A stretch of 64,000 bases of DNA from Flavobacterium crassostreae (GTDB taxonomy: Bacteria; Bacteroidota; Bacteroidia; Flavobacteriales; Flavobacteriaceae), in the NCBI RefSeq assembly GCF_001831475.1, contig NZ_CP017688.1, positions 2,666,001 through 2,730,000 on the forward strand, read 5' to 3'. The notes below the pieces were generated by a model. The model was given only the letters and a program-made list of their open reading frames with translations, did not search any database and was not told where the DNA came from. The position numbers were made by a program, and so were the translations under genes. Shown one piece after another: positions 8,991 through 18,987 of this stretch (within the stretch, counting starts at the first letter, position 1; each line of letters opens with the position of its first letter).

Positions 8991-11180
8991 ATGAAAGCGT
9001 TATTACTCGGCTGTGTTCTTCTAATTGCATCCACTTCGTTGCAAGCACAGCAAATCAAAACTACTAGTTCAGTTTTGGATACTCTAAAAAACAAAAAAGG
9101 AGAATCTTTAAAAGAAGTTATTATTAAAACTAGGCTAGAAAACAAAAAAATTAGTGCCGTTCGTTCTGGTATAAAACCCATGGATTTACCACAGAGCATA
9201 CAAGTTATTGGCAGCAAAATTATAGCACAACAACAAGCAATCCGATTGAGTGAGGTGATTAAAAACGCAAATGGCGTTTATGTGGGTTCTGCTAGAGGTG
9301 CTGCACAAGAAACCTTTTGGTCCCGAGGCTATAACATGTCTTCCAACAACATGTTCAAAAATGGCTTTCGTTTTTCAAGCAATTCTATTCCTGAAGTATC
9401 CTCATTAGACCGCGTAGAAATACTAAAAGGTAGTGCGGCATTATTATTTGGAAACGTAGCTCCCGGGGGCATCTTAAATATGGTTACCAAAAAACCAACC
9501 TTCAAAAAAGGAGGCAGTTTGAGCATGCAAATGGGGAGCAATGCTTTCTATAAACCTACGGTAGATTATTACAATACCATAAATAAAAACATTGCTTACC
9601 GTTTTATAGGCTCTTATGAAAATTCGGACAGTTATAGAGATATTGTCCAAAAAGAGCGCTATTATCTCAACCCATCGCTTTTGTTTGCAATAACGGACCA
9701 AACACAAATTACAGTACAAGGAGATTATTTGCATGACAATTGGACACCCGATTTTGGAACCGGAATTATTGGCAAAACAATAGCGCCAGTAGGCCGAAAC
9801 AAGTATCTGGGGGCTAGTTGGTCTAATGGACAAACCAGACAAAGTAGTGTGTCTACTTTGGTTAATCATGATTTTAATGCCAACTGGAAATTAAATTTCA
9901 ATACCTCCTTTCAATACTACAGCCAAGCATCCAAAGCTACAGAAAGAGTACAACCAGATGCAAAGGGAGACTGGAAAAGACCGCTTGGACAGAACAAAAA
10001 ACAAGCGCAACTAACGGCGCAGCAACTAAGTATAACTGGAACTTTTTATACTGCCAAAATAAAAAACCAACTCTTTACTGGGGTAGACTTTGAAAATTCT
10101 TTTGACAAAAACTACCGATTTGCATTTGCTAATCCAACGTATGGAAGCGGCAACATATTGAATTTGGATACTTTTGATCCCGAAGGCCCTATACCAGATG
10201 CCACCCTAACTAAAATAACCACTACAGATACCAATTCTTTTGGTGTCTACGCACAAGATTTGATTTCCATTAGCTCTCAATTCAAAGTTTTGGCCGGAAT
10301 ACGTTGGTCTTGGCAAGAAGCAAAAGTAACTACCTCGGATTTTACTACAAACCCAGTAGCAAATTCTGAAGAACCCAACAGAGTGGACCAAGCTTTTACT
10401 CCTAGAGTTGGAGTGGTATACCAACCCAATACAGCCCTTTCGTTGTTTGCTAGTTATGCCAATTCTTTTACTCCTAATTCTGGAACTACCGTAGATTTAA
10501 AAGCAATAGAACCTTCCTTTATTGATCAATACGAAATAGGTATCAAAAAAAGTTTTTGGAATAACAAATGGACTACCAATCTTACCTTTTATCAAATTGA
10601 AAACAGCCAATTGGCACAAACCGCTGAATTTAAAGCAGACGGAACTACCAATACGGATCGATCTCTAAAAATTTTGAGTGGTGCCACTAAAAGCAAAGGG
10701 ATTGAACTAGATGTTAGTGCAAAACCCATCGAAGGTTTAAACATAATGGCCGGATACAGCTATAATGACATGCGTTTTACCAAAACCTCTGGTACCAATG
10801 GCAGTTATATTACAGGAGACAGACTCACTAGAACCCCATCCAATACAGCTAATTTAAGTTTCTTTTATACCTTGTCTTCTGGCATATTAAAAGGATTTTC
10901 TGTTGGATCTACAGCAAATTATATTGGCAATCGTGTGGCAGGATGGAACAACCAACTAGTCTTGGACAAAGCAGGAATACTAATTATTAAAGATCGCGAA
11001 GTCCCCGTTAAGGGATACACAACCATAGATGTGTCAGCTGGGTATACTTGGAAAAAATTTGCGTTGCTAGGCAAGCTATCCAATATTACCAACACCTTAA
11101 ATTATACCGTACATGAGAACTATAGTGCCAATCCTATTGCACCAAGACAGCTGATTGCGACATTAAAATATGTGTTTTAA
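8991..11180 (+). CDS. TonB-dependent siderophore receptor
   Basis: The 729-residue outer-membrane receptor imports a ferric siderophore using TonB energy. It has a signal peptide (MKALLLGCVLLIASTSLQA), a plug domain (MDLPQSIQVIGSKII, then VEILKGSAALLFGNVAPGG and GILNMVTKKP), and a 22-strand-type barrel ending YSANPIAPRQLIATLKYVF with the terminal Phe. The plug SLDRVEILKGSAALL pattern and length fit the FhuA/FhuE/FecA-type siderophore group; there is no carboxypeptidase-like N-terminal domain, so it is not SusC-like. The substrate is not determinable. It is followed at 43 bp by a PepSY protein, a pairing typical of siderophore uptake loci. Confidence 0.9.
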   Translation: MKALLLGCVLLIASTSLQAQQIKTTSSVLDTLKNKKGESLKEVIIKTRLENKKISAVRSGIKPMDLPQSIQVIGSKIIAQQQAIRLSEVIKNANGVYVGSARGAAQETFWSRGYNMSSNNMFKNGFRFSSNSIPEVSSLDRVEILKGSAALLFGNVAPGGILNMVTKKPTFKKGGSLSMQMGSNAFYKPTVDYYNTINKNIAYRFIGSYENSDSYRDIVQKERYYLNPSLLFAITDQTQITVQGDYLHDNWTPDFGTGIIGKTIAPVGRNKYLGASWSNGQTRQSSVSTLVNHDFNANWKLNFNTSFQYYSQASKATERVQPDAKGDWKRPLGQNKKQAQLTAQQLSITGTFYTAKIKNQLFTGVDFENSFDKNYRFAFANPTYGSGNILNLDTFDPEGPIPDATLTKITTTDTNSFGVYAQDLISISSQFKVLAGIRWSWQEAKVTTSDFTTNPVANSEEPNRVDQAFTPRVGVVYQPNTALSLFASYANSFTPNSGTTVDLKAIEPSFIDQYEIGIKKSFWNNKWTTNLTFYQIENSQLAQTAEFKADGTTNTDRSLKILSGATKSKGIELDVSAKPIEGLNIMAGYSYNDMRFTKTSGTNGSYITGDRLTRTPSNTANLSFFYTLSSGILKGFSVGSTANYIGNRVAGWNNQLVLDKAGILIIKDREVPVKGYTTIDVSAGYTWKKFALLGKLSNITNTLNYTVHENYSANPIAPRQLIATLKYVF

Positions 11181-11223
11181 TTCCAAATAGAACCCTGTTT
11201 TTATCCACAAAAAAGAATACAAA

Positions 11224-11772
11224 ATGAAAAAAATAAATTTTAGAAATCTACATCGGGATTTGGGCTATTTCTATATTGGGTTAATTATATCCTTTGCTTT
11301 TTCGGGCTTGATGATGAATCATAGAGAATACTGGCATCCCGATAAATACACCACAGCAATAAAAGAGATAACGCTACAACTACCTCCCGAAAAGGAACTA
11401 AATGAAGCCTATGCTAAAATCGTAGCCAAAAAATTGGGCATTAACGACAAAATGAGACGGCAAATAGTCAAAAAGGGAGTATATCGGATTTCTTTTGAAA
11501 AAAAGGACGTGGAAATAGACCTCCAAACCGGAAAAGGCGAAATTGTATCCTTCCTTAAAACCCCAATTGTTAGTCAATCCATGTCGTTGCACAAGAGCAC
11601 TTCTTCTTTCTGGATTTATTACTCGGATATTTTTGCGTTAAGTTTAATTATTATAGCCCTAACAGGCACTGTAATGATTAAAGCAGGAAAATTCAGTTGG
11701 AAAAATAGAGGCTGGAAATTAGCTCTAGCAGGAATTGTATTTCCACTTTTGTTTTTAATTTTATTTGCATAA
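11224..11772 (+). CDS. PepSY-associated membrane protein
   Basis: The 182-residue inner-membrane protein starts with a cytoplasmic FRNLHRDLGYFYIG stretch leading into a first membrane segment (about 15-32). It then has a ~100-residue periplasmic PepSY-like region and two closing membrane segments (about 127-146 and 160-181). Conserved histidines (LHRDLG, MMNHREYWHP, SLHKS) match the PepSY-TM iron-uptake group thought to reduce ferric siderophores at the inner membrane. It probably shares a transcript with the receptor upstream; a terminator follows. Confidence 0.82.
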   Translation: MKKINFRNLHRDLGYFYIGLIISFAFSGLMMNHREYWHPDKYTTAIKEITLQLPPEKELNEAYAKIVAKKLGINDKMRRQIVKKGVYRISFEKKDVEIDLQTGKGEIVSFLKTPIVSQSMSLHKSTSSFWIYYSDIFALSLIIIALTGTVMIKAGKFSWKNRGWKLALAGIVFPLLFLILFA

Positions 11773-11788
11773 AATTTACATTTAGCAC

Positions 11789-11827
11789 CAAAAATCCCAA
11801 TACTGAAATTTAGTATTGGGATTTTAG
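11789..11827 (+). terminator. Terminator after the siderophore receptor operon
   Basis: An AAAATCCCAATACT / AGTATTGGGATTTT stem with short loop is followed by T-rich sequence, 17 bases past the PepSY gene. Confidence 0.85.
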
Positions 11828-12095
11828 TTCTCAGACTTTATACCATTTAAAACAACCTAGCTTAATTAGATACAACGGCTAGCCTTTTTTGTCAAGGCAT
11901 ACGGCTTTGCTTTTATATAAATACAATCGTATTGAAAGCATTTTTTTTGACTTTATTTCTACAAATAACCATTTATAAAACCAATTTATCCTTGGGTGAT
12001 TATTTAACATATGTTAATAAATAAAGTACCCTTTCGTAATTCACATTGTAGGTATTAATACTACATTTACTACTAAAAATTTTAACCAAAATATT

Positions 12096-13055
12096 ATGAA
12101 AAAATTATTTTTTCTTGCCTTAGCAACTCAGTTGGTTGCATGTACTACTGATAACAAAGAAACTACTGTTTCTGCAGTAGCCTTAGAAAAAGAAAACACC
12201 AGTAAACCAAACCCGGGTCCAGAGGATTATAATAGTGCTGAATTTTTGCGTTTTTCGCAAACAAATACAACAGCCAGAACTGCGGCTTATGTAGCAACTG
12301 CCATACCTGATGCAGCATTACGAAACAAGTTATTGACCCTTGGAGCAGCTGTAGACAACTCTAGCACAACCGATAATATAGTACTAATTGACAACACCCG
12401 TGGAGGACTAAATCTAGACAGTTCTGGAATTAGTGACTTGACCGGAATTCAGGCATACACCTCTTTAGTGCAACTATCTGTGGCTGGAAATAATTTGAGC
12501 AGTATAGCCATTTCTGGCTTGCCTAATTTAGCCTATTTTGATTGCCGCTACAATGCTACTTTAACAAGCGTAAACCTTAGCGTCCACACCAAATTAGCGC
12601 AAATATGGTGCAATAACAATCCAAGTCTAACTACTTTAATATTGCCTACAGCAACCACTACTTTGTGGGGATTATGGTGTTACAGTGCAAATTTAACCAA
12701 TCTAAACCTTAATGGTAATACCAATTTAAATAGTCTTTTTTGTCAGTCTAACAAACTAACAAACAGCTTTTTTAGCAGCTTGAAATACTATACAAATCTT
12801 AAAGGAGTTAACCTATCGGCTAATAAAATGACCGTATTAGATTTGCACTTAAATACACAATTAACCTCTTTTTGGTGTTATAGCAACAGCTTACTTACGG
12901 ATATAAACATCCGAAATGGGTTTAATTCTAATATAGTAAACCAAGATTTTAGATACAATACCAAAGCGCCATTGATCCATGTTGATGCGGCTTTTTTACC
13001 AAATGCAAATACGTTATGGCCTAAAAGAGGTACTTCTATTTATACTGCCAATTAA
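12096..13055 (+). CDS. Leucine-rich-repeat lipoprotein
   Basis: The 319-residue protein has a lipoprotein signal (MKKLFFLALATQLVACTTDN, lipobox Cys16). From about residue 65 there is a PDAALRNKLL segment, as found ahead of many bacterial LRR domains. Irregular ~21-residue leucine-rich repeats follow (LVQLSVAGNNLSSI, LAQIWCNNNPSLTTL, LNGNTNLNSLFCQSN, VNLSANKMTVLDL). Such proteins act in surface adhesion or protein binding; nothing tells the partner. The region from 11,828 to the start holds no other gene. Confidence 0.75.
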   Translation: MKKLFFLALATQLVACTTDNKETTVSAVALEKENTSKPNPGPEDYNSAEFLRFSQTNTTARTAAYVATAIPDAALRNKLLTLGAAVDNSSTTDNIVLIDNTRGGLNLDSSGISDLTGIQAYTSLVQLSVAGNNLSSIAISGLPNLAYFDCRYNATLTSVNLSVHTKLAQIWCNNNPSLTTLILPTATTTLWGLWCYSANLTNLNLNGNTNLNSLFCQSNKLTNSFFSSLKYYTNLKGVNLSANKMTVLDLHLNTQLTSFWCYSNSLLTDINIRNGFNSNIVNQDFRYNTKAPLIHVDAAFLPNANTLWPKRGTSIYTAN

Positions 13056-13160
13056 TAACAAGAAGCACCTTCTAAAAAGGCTTGTATCTGCTACAATCTA
13101 TTCCTTAATGCCGGACCAACTGTTTTAGAGAGTAGATAAAACCATTTTATAATTAGTACA

Positions 13161-13202
13161 AAAAATCCCAACTCTGAAATTTCAGAATTGGGATTTTAGT
13201 TT
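13161..13202. terminator. Bidirectional terminator between the LRR gene and valS
   Basis: An AAAATCCCAA(C)TCTGAAATT-type hairpin whose arms read AAATCCCAA and TTGGGATTT is flanked by A and T runs on both sides. It lies between two convergent genes and so can serve both. Its sequence is very close to the 11789 terminator. Confidence 0.8.
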
Positions 13203-13223
13203 TTAGACCAATAAACCTATTGC

Positions 13224-15857
13224 TTATTGCAAACCAGCTAAGCTACTTTCGATGGTTTCAATTTTTGCTAAAGCATCGGCTTGTTTTTGTTTTTCGTTTG
13301 CCAAAACTTTTTCGGGCGCACCGTTTACAAATTTCTCGTTTGCTAATTTATTTTGTACGGATTTCAAAAATCCTTTGGTATATTCTAACTCTGCGGTTAG
13401 TTTTGCAATTTCTTCTTCTATATTTATATTTCCAGTAATAGGAATAAAATATTCATTCGAATTTACTCTATAAGACAACGCACCATCTACCTTTTCAGAA
13501 ACATATTCTAGCCCACTTATATTTCCCAATTTAGTTACCACTAAATCAAAATAAGTAGACACCTTGTCATTATTGATTACTTTTAGTTCAATCGCATCCT
13601 TAAAGGCAATGTTCTTGTCTTTACGGATGGTTCGGACTCCCGAAATCACTTCCATGGTATTTTCAAAATCCGTAATCAAAGCCGCATTAAAAGGTTTCAT
13701 TTCTGGCCAAGTAGATACAATTAAAGCTTCTTCTTTGGTTCTCGGAGCGAGCATTTGCCAAATTTCTTCGGTCAAAAATGGCATAAACGGATGCAATAAT
13801 TTTAGGTTATTTTCTAGCATTTCTATCGCTTTTGCAAAAGTTAGGCTGTCTATAGGTTGTTGGTAGGCTGGTTTTATCATTTCCAAAAACCAAGAACAGA
13901 AATCATCCCAAACCAATTTATAGATCGCCATTAAGGCCTCAGAGATTCGGTATTTTTCAAAATTGTCTTCAATTTCCAAAAGAGTTTGTTGCAACTTGGC
14001 CTGGTACCATTCTATGGCTACTTTAGACGATTCTGGTTGTGGTATGGCATCCGAAACTTCCCAACCTTTGATTAATTTGAAAGCATTCCATATTTTGTTG
14101 GTAAATCCTTTTCCTTGGTTACACAATTCTTCATCAAACATGATGTCATTTCCAGCAGAAGCACTCAAAAGCAATCCAACCCGAACACCATCGGCACCAA
14201 ATTTTTCAATTAAATCTAATGGGTCTGGTGAGTTTCCTAATGACTTAGACATTTTACGTCTTTGTTTATCTCGAACTAAGCCCGTTAAATACACATTCGT
14301 AAATGGTTTTTTATCCGTATATTCATAGCCTGCAATAATCATTCTGGCTACCCAGAAAAACAAAATATCCGGACCAGTTACTAAATCATTGGTTGGGTAA
14401 TAGTATTTAAAATCGTCATTTTCTGGATCCATGATGCCACCAAAAACGGACATCGGCCACAGCCAAGATGAAAACCAAGTATCTAGGGCATCTACGTCTT
14501 GTTTCAAATCTGCTATTTCCAATTTTGGATTAGCAGTTCTTTCTTTGGCTAAAACCAAAGCGTCTTCGATGTTTTCAGCAACTACAAAATCTTCTTTCCC
14601 ATCTCCGTAAAAATAGGCCGGAATTTGTTGTCCCCACCACAATTGTCTGGATATATTCCAATCCCGTATGTTGTTCAACCAATGTGCATAGGTATTCTCA
14701 AAACGTTTGGGATGCAATTTAATAGCGCCGTCTTCTAAAACCGATTGTATGGCTGGTTTTACTAAATCTTCCATTTTCAAGAACCACTGATCTGACAATC
14801 TTGGCTCAATAACGGCTTTGGTTCTTTCAGAGGTTCCTACTTTATTTAAGTGCGTTTCTGTTTTGGCCAAAGCACCAATTGTTTCTAACTCTTTGGCTAC
14901 TTCTTCGCGAACCACAAAACGGTCTTTGCCTTGGTATTGCAATCCAAAACTATTCAGGGTAGCGTCTTCATTAAAAATGTCTATAATTTCTAGCTGGTGC
15001 TTCTCTCCTAGGGTTTTGTCATTCATGTCGTGTGCAGGAGTCACTTTAAGACATCCCGTTCCAAATTCAATATCTACATAATCATCTTCAATAATTGGAA
15101 TCACACGGCCACAAATAGGCACAATAGCTTTCTTGCCTTTTAGATGACTAAAACGCTCGTCATTTGGGTTGATACAAATGGCGCTGTCTCCAAAGATGGT
15201 TTCTGGACGCGTGGTGGCAATGGTCAAGAAATCTTCGGATCCTTCAATTTTGTATTTCAAAAAATACAATTTACCTTGTCTTTCTTCAAAAATTACTTCT
15301 TCATCAGATAGCGTCGTCTTGGCTTCGGGATCCCAGTTTACCATTCGGTACCCACGGTAAATTAATCCTTTGTTGTATAAATCTACAAAAGATTTTATTA
15401 CAGAGGCAGACATATCTGGATCCATCGTGAATTTGGTGCGCTCCCAATCACAAGAAGCTCCAAGTTTTTTAAGCTGCTCTAAAATTACACCTCCATATTT
15501 GTCCGTCCAATCGTAGGCGTGTTTTAAAAATTCCTCCCGAGTCAAATCGGCTTTATGGATTCCTTCGGCTTTTAGTTTGGCCACAACCTTAGCTTCTGTA
15601 GCAATAGAGGCGTGATCCGTACCTGGAACCCAACACGCATTAAACCCTTTAAGACGCGCTCTTCTAATTAAAACATCTTGAATGGTATTGTTTAACATGT
15701 GCCCCATATGCAAAACTCCAGTTACGTTTGGTGGCGGAATTACGATGGTATAAGGGGTTCTGTGGTCTGGCTCAGAATGAAAATAGTTGTTTTTCATCCA
15801 GTAGTCGTACCATTTGTTTTCACTTGTTTTGGCGTCAAATTGTGCAGGAATTGTCAT
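13224..15857 (-). CDS. valS: Valyl-tRNA synthetase
   Basis: The 877-residue class I aminoacyl-tRNA synthetase charges tRNA-Val. The HIGH-type motif is LHMGHMLNN (about residue 48) and the KMSKS loop is KMSKSLGNSPDP (about residue 530). The editing domain lies between (TTRPETIFGDSAI), and the C-terminus (from about 810) is the ValS coiled-coil arm (EEEIAKLTAELEYTKGFL). Length and domain order are normal. The gene faces the LRR gene across a shared terminator. Confidence 0.97.
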   Translation of the reverse strand: MTIPAQFDAKTSENKWYDYWMKNNYFHSEPDHRTPYTIVIPPPNVTGVLHMGHMLNNTIQDVLIRRARLKGFNACWVPGTDHASIATEAKVVAKLKAEGIHKADLTREEFLKHAYDWTDKYGGVILEQLKKLGASCDWERTKFTMDPDMSASVIKSFVDLYNKGLIYRGYRMVNWDPEAKTTLSDEEVIFEERQGKLYFLKYKIEGSEDFLTIATTRPETIFGDSAICINPNDERFSHLKGKKAIVPICGRVIPIIEDDYVDIEFGTGCLKVTPAHDMNDKTLGEKHQLEIIDIFNEDATLNSFGLQYQGKDRFVVREEVAKELETIGALAKTETHLNKVGTSERTKAVIEPRLSDQWFLKMEDLVKPAIQSVLEDGAIKLHPKRFENTYAHWLNNIRDWNISRQLWWGQQIPAYFYGDGKEDFVVAENIEDALVLAKERTANPKLEIADLKQDVDALDTWFSSWLWPMSVFGGIMDPENDDFKYYYPTNDLVTGPDILFFWVARMIIAGYEYTDKKPFTNVYLTGLVRDKQRRKMSKSLGNSPDPLDLIEKFGADGVRVGLLLSASAGNDIMFDEELCNQGKGFTNKIWNAFKLIKGWEVSDAIPQPESSKVAIEWYQAKLQQTLLEIEDNFEKYRISEALMAIYKLVWDDFCSWFLEMIKPAYQQPIDSLTFAKAIEMLENNLKLLHPFMPFLTEEIWQMLAPRTKEEALIVSTWPEMKPFNAALITDFENTMEVISGVRTIRKDKNIAFKDAIELKVINNDKVSTYFDLVVTKLGNISGLEYVSEKVDGALSYRVNSNEYFIPITGNINIEEEIAKLTAELEYTKGFLKSVQNKLANEKFVNGAPEKVLANEKQKQADALAKIETIESSLAGLQ

Positions 15858-16087
15858 TGTATAGCGGGTTCAATTAATCGTTAATTTTGCAGATCTATTT
15901 TTTGGTCACTATGCTGTATTACAAATACTTAAATTCGTGCATAGTGCAACCATTTTGTTAGAGAGCTGTTTTGTGTAATCTTTATAGGCAACAAAAGTAA
16001 ATAATTAAGTACACTATAAAAAGGGAAATAAAAATTTGTGTTATTATTATAAAAAAACTATATTTACGTTATCAAAACCTATTTAAA

Positions 16088-16477
16088 ATGAAAAAAATAG
16101 CACTAATTATTGCAATAGTAGCATTTAGTAGTATTGGATTTGCACAAAATGGTGCCAAGATTGAATTTAGAGAAGACAACAACACCATAGATTATGGAAC
16201 CATAAACAAAACACAAGATAGTGGCGTGAGATCCTTTACGTTTACCAACACCGGAAACGCTCCCTTGATCATCACAGGAGTTCAATCTACATCTAGTTGT
16301 ACTATTTTGTCCAAACAAAATGATAGCATCTTGCCCGGAAAATCTGGTTCCATCGAAGTGAAATACAATATGGTACCTGGACCAATCCGCAAAACAATTA
16401 CAGTAGAGTCTAATGCGGTTAATTATCCCGAAGGAAGAATTGCCCTTAAAATAAAAGGCGAAGTACTAACAAACTAA
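16088..16477 (+). CDS. Secreted DUF1573 protein
   Basis: The 129-residue protein has a cleavable signal peptide (MKKIALIIAIVAFSSIGFAQ) and one DUF1573 immunoglobulin-like domain (IDYGTINKTQDSGVRSFTF, NTGNAPLIITGVQSTSSCT, KSGSIEVKYN). The family is abundant in Bacteroidota and of unknown function. It ends at a strong terminator. Confidence 0.85.
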   Translation: MKKIALIIAIVAFSSIGFAQNGAKIEFREDNNTIDYGTINKTQDSGVRSFTFTNTGNAPLIITGVQSTSSCTILSKQNDSILPGKSGSIEVKYNMVPGPIRKTITVESNAVNYPEGRIALKIKGEVLTN

Positions 16478-16504
16478 TCCACAATACCAACCAATACACC
16501 TCTG

Positions 16505-16537
16505 GCCTCTTGATATAGCAATCAAGAGGCTTTTTTT
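16505..16537 (+). terminator. Terminator after the DUF1573 gene
   Basis: A GCCTCTTGAT / ATCAAGAGGC stem with a six-base loop is followed by TTTTTTT. Confidence 0.92.
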
Positions 16538-16736
16538 GTAGAAAAAAATCATATTGTGGCATCTTTAGGATAAAAAAATGGTTGAACCCAACCCAATTAT
16601 AGTTGGTCCGAGAGGCTCTATTTGGTCTGTATTTATAAAATTAAAGTTACCAATGCATATTTAACAATAAATACCTGGTTTAAGGATATTAACTTTCAAA
16701 AAAAAAATGCAAATTTGCAGTTCAATACTTAAAAAT

Positions 16737-17930
16737 ATGCCAAAAATATCTAACAAAGGGGCTCAAATGCCAGAGTCACCAATACGCAAATTAGTTCCTT
16801 ACTCTGAAATTGCTAAGAAAAAAGGAAACAAAGTCTACCACCTGAACATTGGACAACCAGACATTAAAACGCCTGAAGTTGCCATGGAAGCGGTTAAGAA
16901 TATTGATATAAAAATATTAGAATACAGCCACTCTGCTGGTTTTGAAAGCTATAGAAATAAATTATCTCAGTTTTACAAAAACCAAGGTTTACCTATTAAT
17001 ACCGAAGACATTATCATTACCACTGGTGGATCTGAAGCCTTACTCTTTGCCATGGGAAGCACCATGGATCAAGGAGACGAAATTATTATTCCGGAGCCAT
17101 TTTATGCCAACTACAATGGGTTTTCAACCGCATCTGGGGTTACTGTGGTACCAGTAATTTCTTCTATAGATACTGGATTTGCATTGCCTCCAGTTGCTGA
17201 ATTTGAAAAATTAATTACCCCAAAAACCAAAGCCATTCTTATTTGTAATCCAGGCAACCCAACGGGCTATTTGTATTCTCAAGAAGAAATGATGCAATTG
17301 GCTGCATTGGTCAAAAAACACGATTTGTTTTTGATTGCAGATGAAGTATATAGAGAATTTACCTACGATGGAGACATTCATTATTCGGTAATGAATATCC
17401 CTGGATTGGAAGAAAATGCCATCATGATTGATTCGGTTTCCAAAAGATACAGCATGTGTGGCGCAAGGATTGGTTGTATTGTTTCTAAAAACAAACAGCT
17501 AATGGCTACAGCAATGAAATTTGCACAAGCACGATTGAGCCCGCCAACTTTTGCACAAATTGCCAGTGAAGCAGCTCTAGACACCCCACAAAGCTATTTT
17601 GATGAAGTAATATCCGAATACAGAGAACGTAGAGACACACTTATTACAGAATTAAACAAAATTGAAGGCGTTACGGTGGCTACTCCTAAAGGCGCTTTTT
17701 ATTGTATTGCCGAACTACCAATTGCTAATGCAGATGATTTTGCGCAATGGTTGTTAGAGAGCTATGATTTTAATGGCGAAACGGTAATGGTTGCACCTGC
17801 TGCTGGTTTTTACTCTACACCTGGTGTAGGCTTGAACCAAGTTAGGATTGCTTATGTATTGGAGAAAAAAGATTTGATCCAAGCGGTACAAATTCTAAAA
17901 GAAGCCATTGCGGTCTATAACGCCAAATAA
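16737..17930 (+). CDS. Class I PLP-dependent aminotransferase
   Basis: A 397-residue fold-type I aminotransferase of the aspartate-aminotransferase group. The PLP lysine lies in DSVSKRYSMCGARIG (about residue 237), the substrate-binding NPGNPTGYL and DEVYREFTYDG motifs are present, and the arginine near the C-terminus is in NQVRIAYVLEK. I start at MPKISNKGAQMPESPIRKL (16737), because the frame's ten upstream residues (from 16707) look like leader DNA. Amino-acid substrate is not determinable. A terminator follows. Confidence 0.88.
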   Translation: MPKISNKGAQMPESPIRKLVPYSEIAKKKGNKVYHLNIGQPDIKTPEVAMEAVKNIDIKILEYSHSAGFESYRNKLSQFYKNQGLPINTEDIIITTGGSEALLFAMGSTMDQGDEIIIPEPFYANYNGFSTASGVTVVPVISSIDTGFALPPVAEFEKLITPKTKAILICNPGNPTGYLYSQEEMMQLAALVKKHDLFLIADEVYREFTYDGDIHYSVMNIPGLEENAIMIDSVSKRYSMCGARIGCIVSKNKQLMATAMKFAQARLSPPTFAQIASEAALDTPQSYFDEVISEYRERRDTLITELNKIEGVTVATPKGAFYCIAELPIANADDFAQWLLESYDFNGETVMVAPAAGFYSTPGVGLNQVRIAYVLEKKDLIQAVQILKEAIAVYNAK

Positions 17931-18004
17931 AAAACGGCTGCCTACAAAAAGTACGGATTGGGCTAAAACCTAAATCCAAAAGCAAGCAAAAGCACCCCTA
18001 TCTA

Positions 18005-18038
18005 AAAAAGGCAGTAACAACATTGTTAGTGCCTTTTT
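18005..18038 (+). terminator. Terminator after the aminotransferase
   Basis: An AAAAAGGCAGTAACAA / TTGTTAGTGCCTTTTT stem (one mismatch) with short loop, followed by further T. Confidence 0.88.
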
Positions 18039-18187
18039 GGTTTTTTATGCCTGGATAGACCAGAATGCGTGTCGGATTTTTGGCAATCCAAAAGAGTGCA
18101 TTAATTATTAAAACCTTTAGAAATTCTTTGGTTTTTATTAATTATCTTTACGCCCTGAAAACATACACCTAACAATAGTAGCTTTTA

Positions 18188-18859
18188 ATGATAAATAAGG
18201 ACGAAATACATGATGAAATAGGCGATAATCATATTGCTTCATGTGCAAAAAACCCAGTAAGAGACGATGCGTTTGATATTACTGATGAAGAAAAAATTGA
18301 AAAAATAAAAAAAGATGTTGAAAACATTCTGTTGACCTTAGGAATGGATTTGACCGATGATAGCATGCAAGGAACCCCTAATAGGGTGGCCAAGATGTTT
18401 GTTAAAGAAATTTTTGGCGGATTGAATCCTGCCAAAAAACCTAAAGCATCTACCTTTGATAACAATTATAAATACGGGGAGATGTTGGTCGAAAAAAACA
18501 TCACCTTATACTCTACTTGTGAGCACCATTTATTGCCCATTATTGGCAGAGCACATGTGGCTTATATCTCTAACGGAAGGGTTATTGGTCTTTCTAAAAT
18601 GAATCGTATTGTAGAATATTATGCCAAAAGACCGCAAGTACAAGAGCGCTTGACCATGCAGATTGTGCAAGAATTGCAAGAAGCATTGGGTACACAAGAT
18701 GTGGCTTGTGTGATTGATGCCAAGCATCTTTGTGTAAATTCTAGAGGTATTAATGATATTGAAAGCAGTACGGTAACCTCTGAATTTGGTGGTAAATTTA
18801 AAGATCCTCAGGCACGAAGAGAGTTTTTGGATTACATTAAAATGGAAACAAAATTTTAA
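18188..18859 (+). CDS. folE: GTP cyclohydrolase I
   Basis: The 223-residue enzyme converts GTP to dihydroneopterin triphosphate, the first step of folate/pterin synthesis. The zinc and substrate residues are in STCEHHLLPIIGRAHVAYIS (about residue 102-121) and the second cysteine lies in DAKHLCVNSRG. TPNRVAKMF and TSEFGGKF are family signatures. The N-terminal ~35 residues are a variable helix. It precedes cysS by 128 bp. Confidence 0.96.
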   Translation: MINKDEIHDEIGDNHIASCAKNPVRDDAFDITDEEKIEKIKKDVENILLTLGMDLTDDSMQGTPNRVAKMFVKEIFGGLNPAKKPKASTFDNNYKYGEMLVEKNITLYSTCEHHLLPIIGRAHVAYISNGRVIGLSKMNRIVEYYAKRPQVQERLTMQIVQELQEALGTQDVACVIDAKHLCVNSRGINDIESSTVTSEFGGKFKDPQARREFLDYIKMETKF

Positions 18860-18987
18860 GAGTAGCTTGTTGTTACTAATTGATTAATCACATACCTAGC
18901 CCTGATTGCAGTGAAAATCCTTTTTATTTTTTCTTTAAAAATAAAAAGATTGTAACGAAAAGCAGGATTAGCTTCTAAAAAATAAAC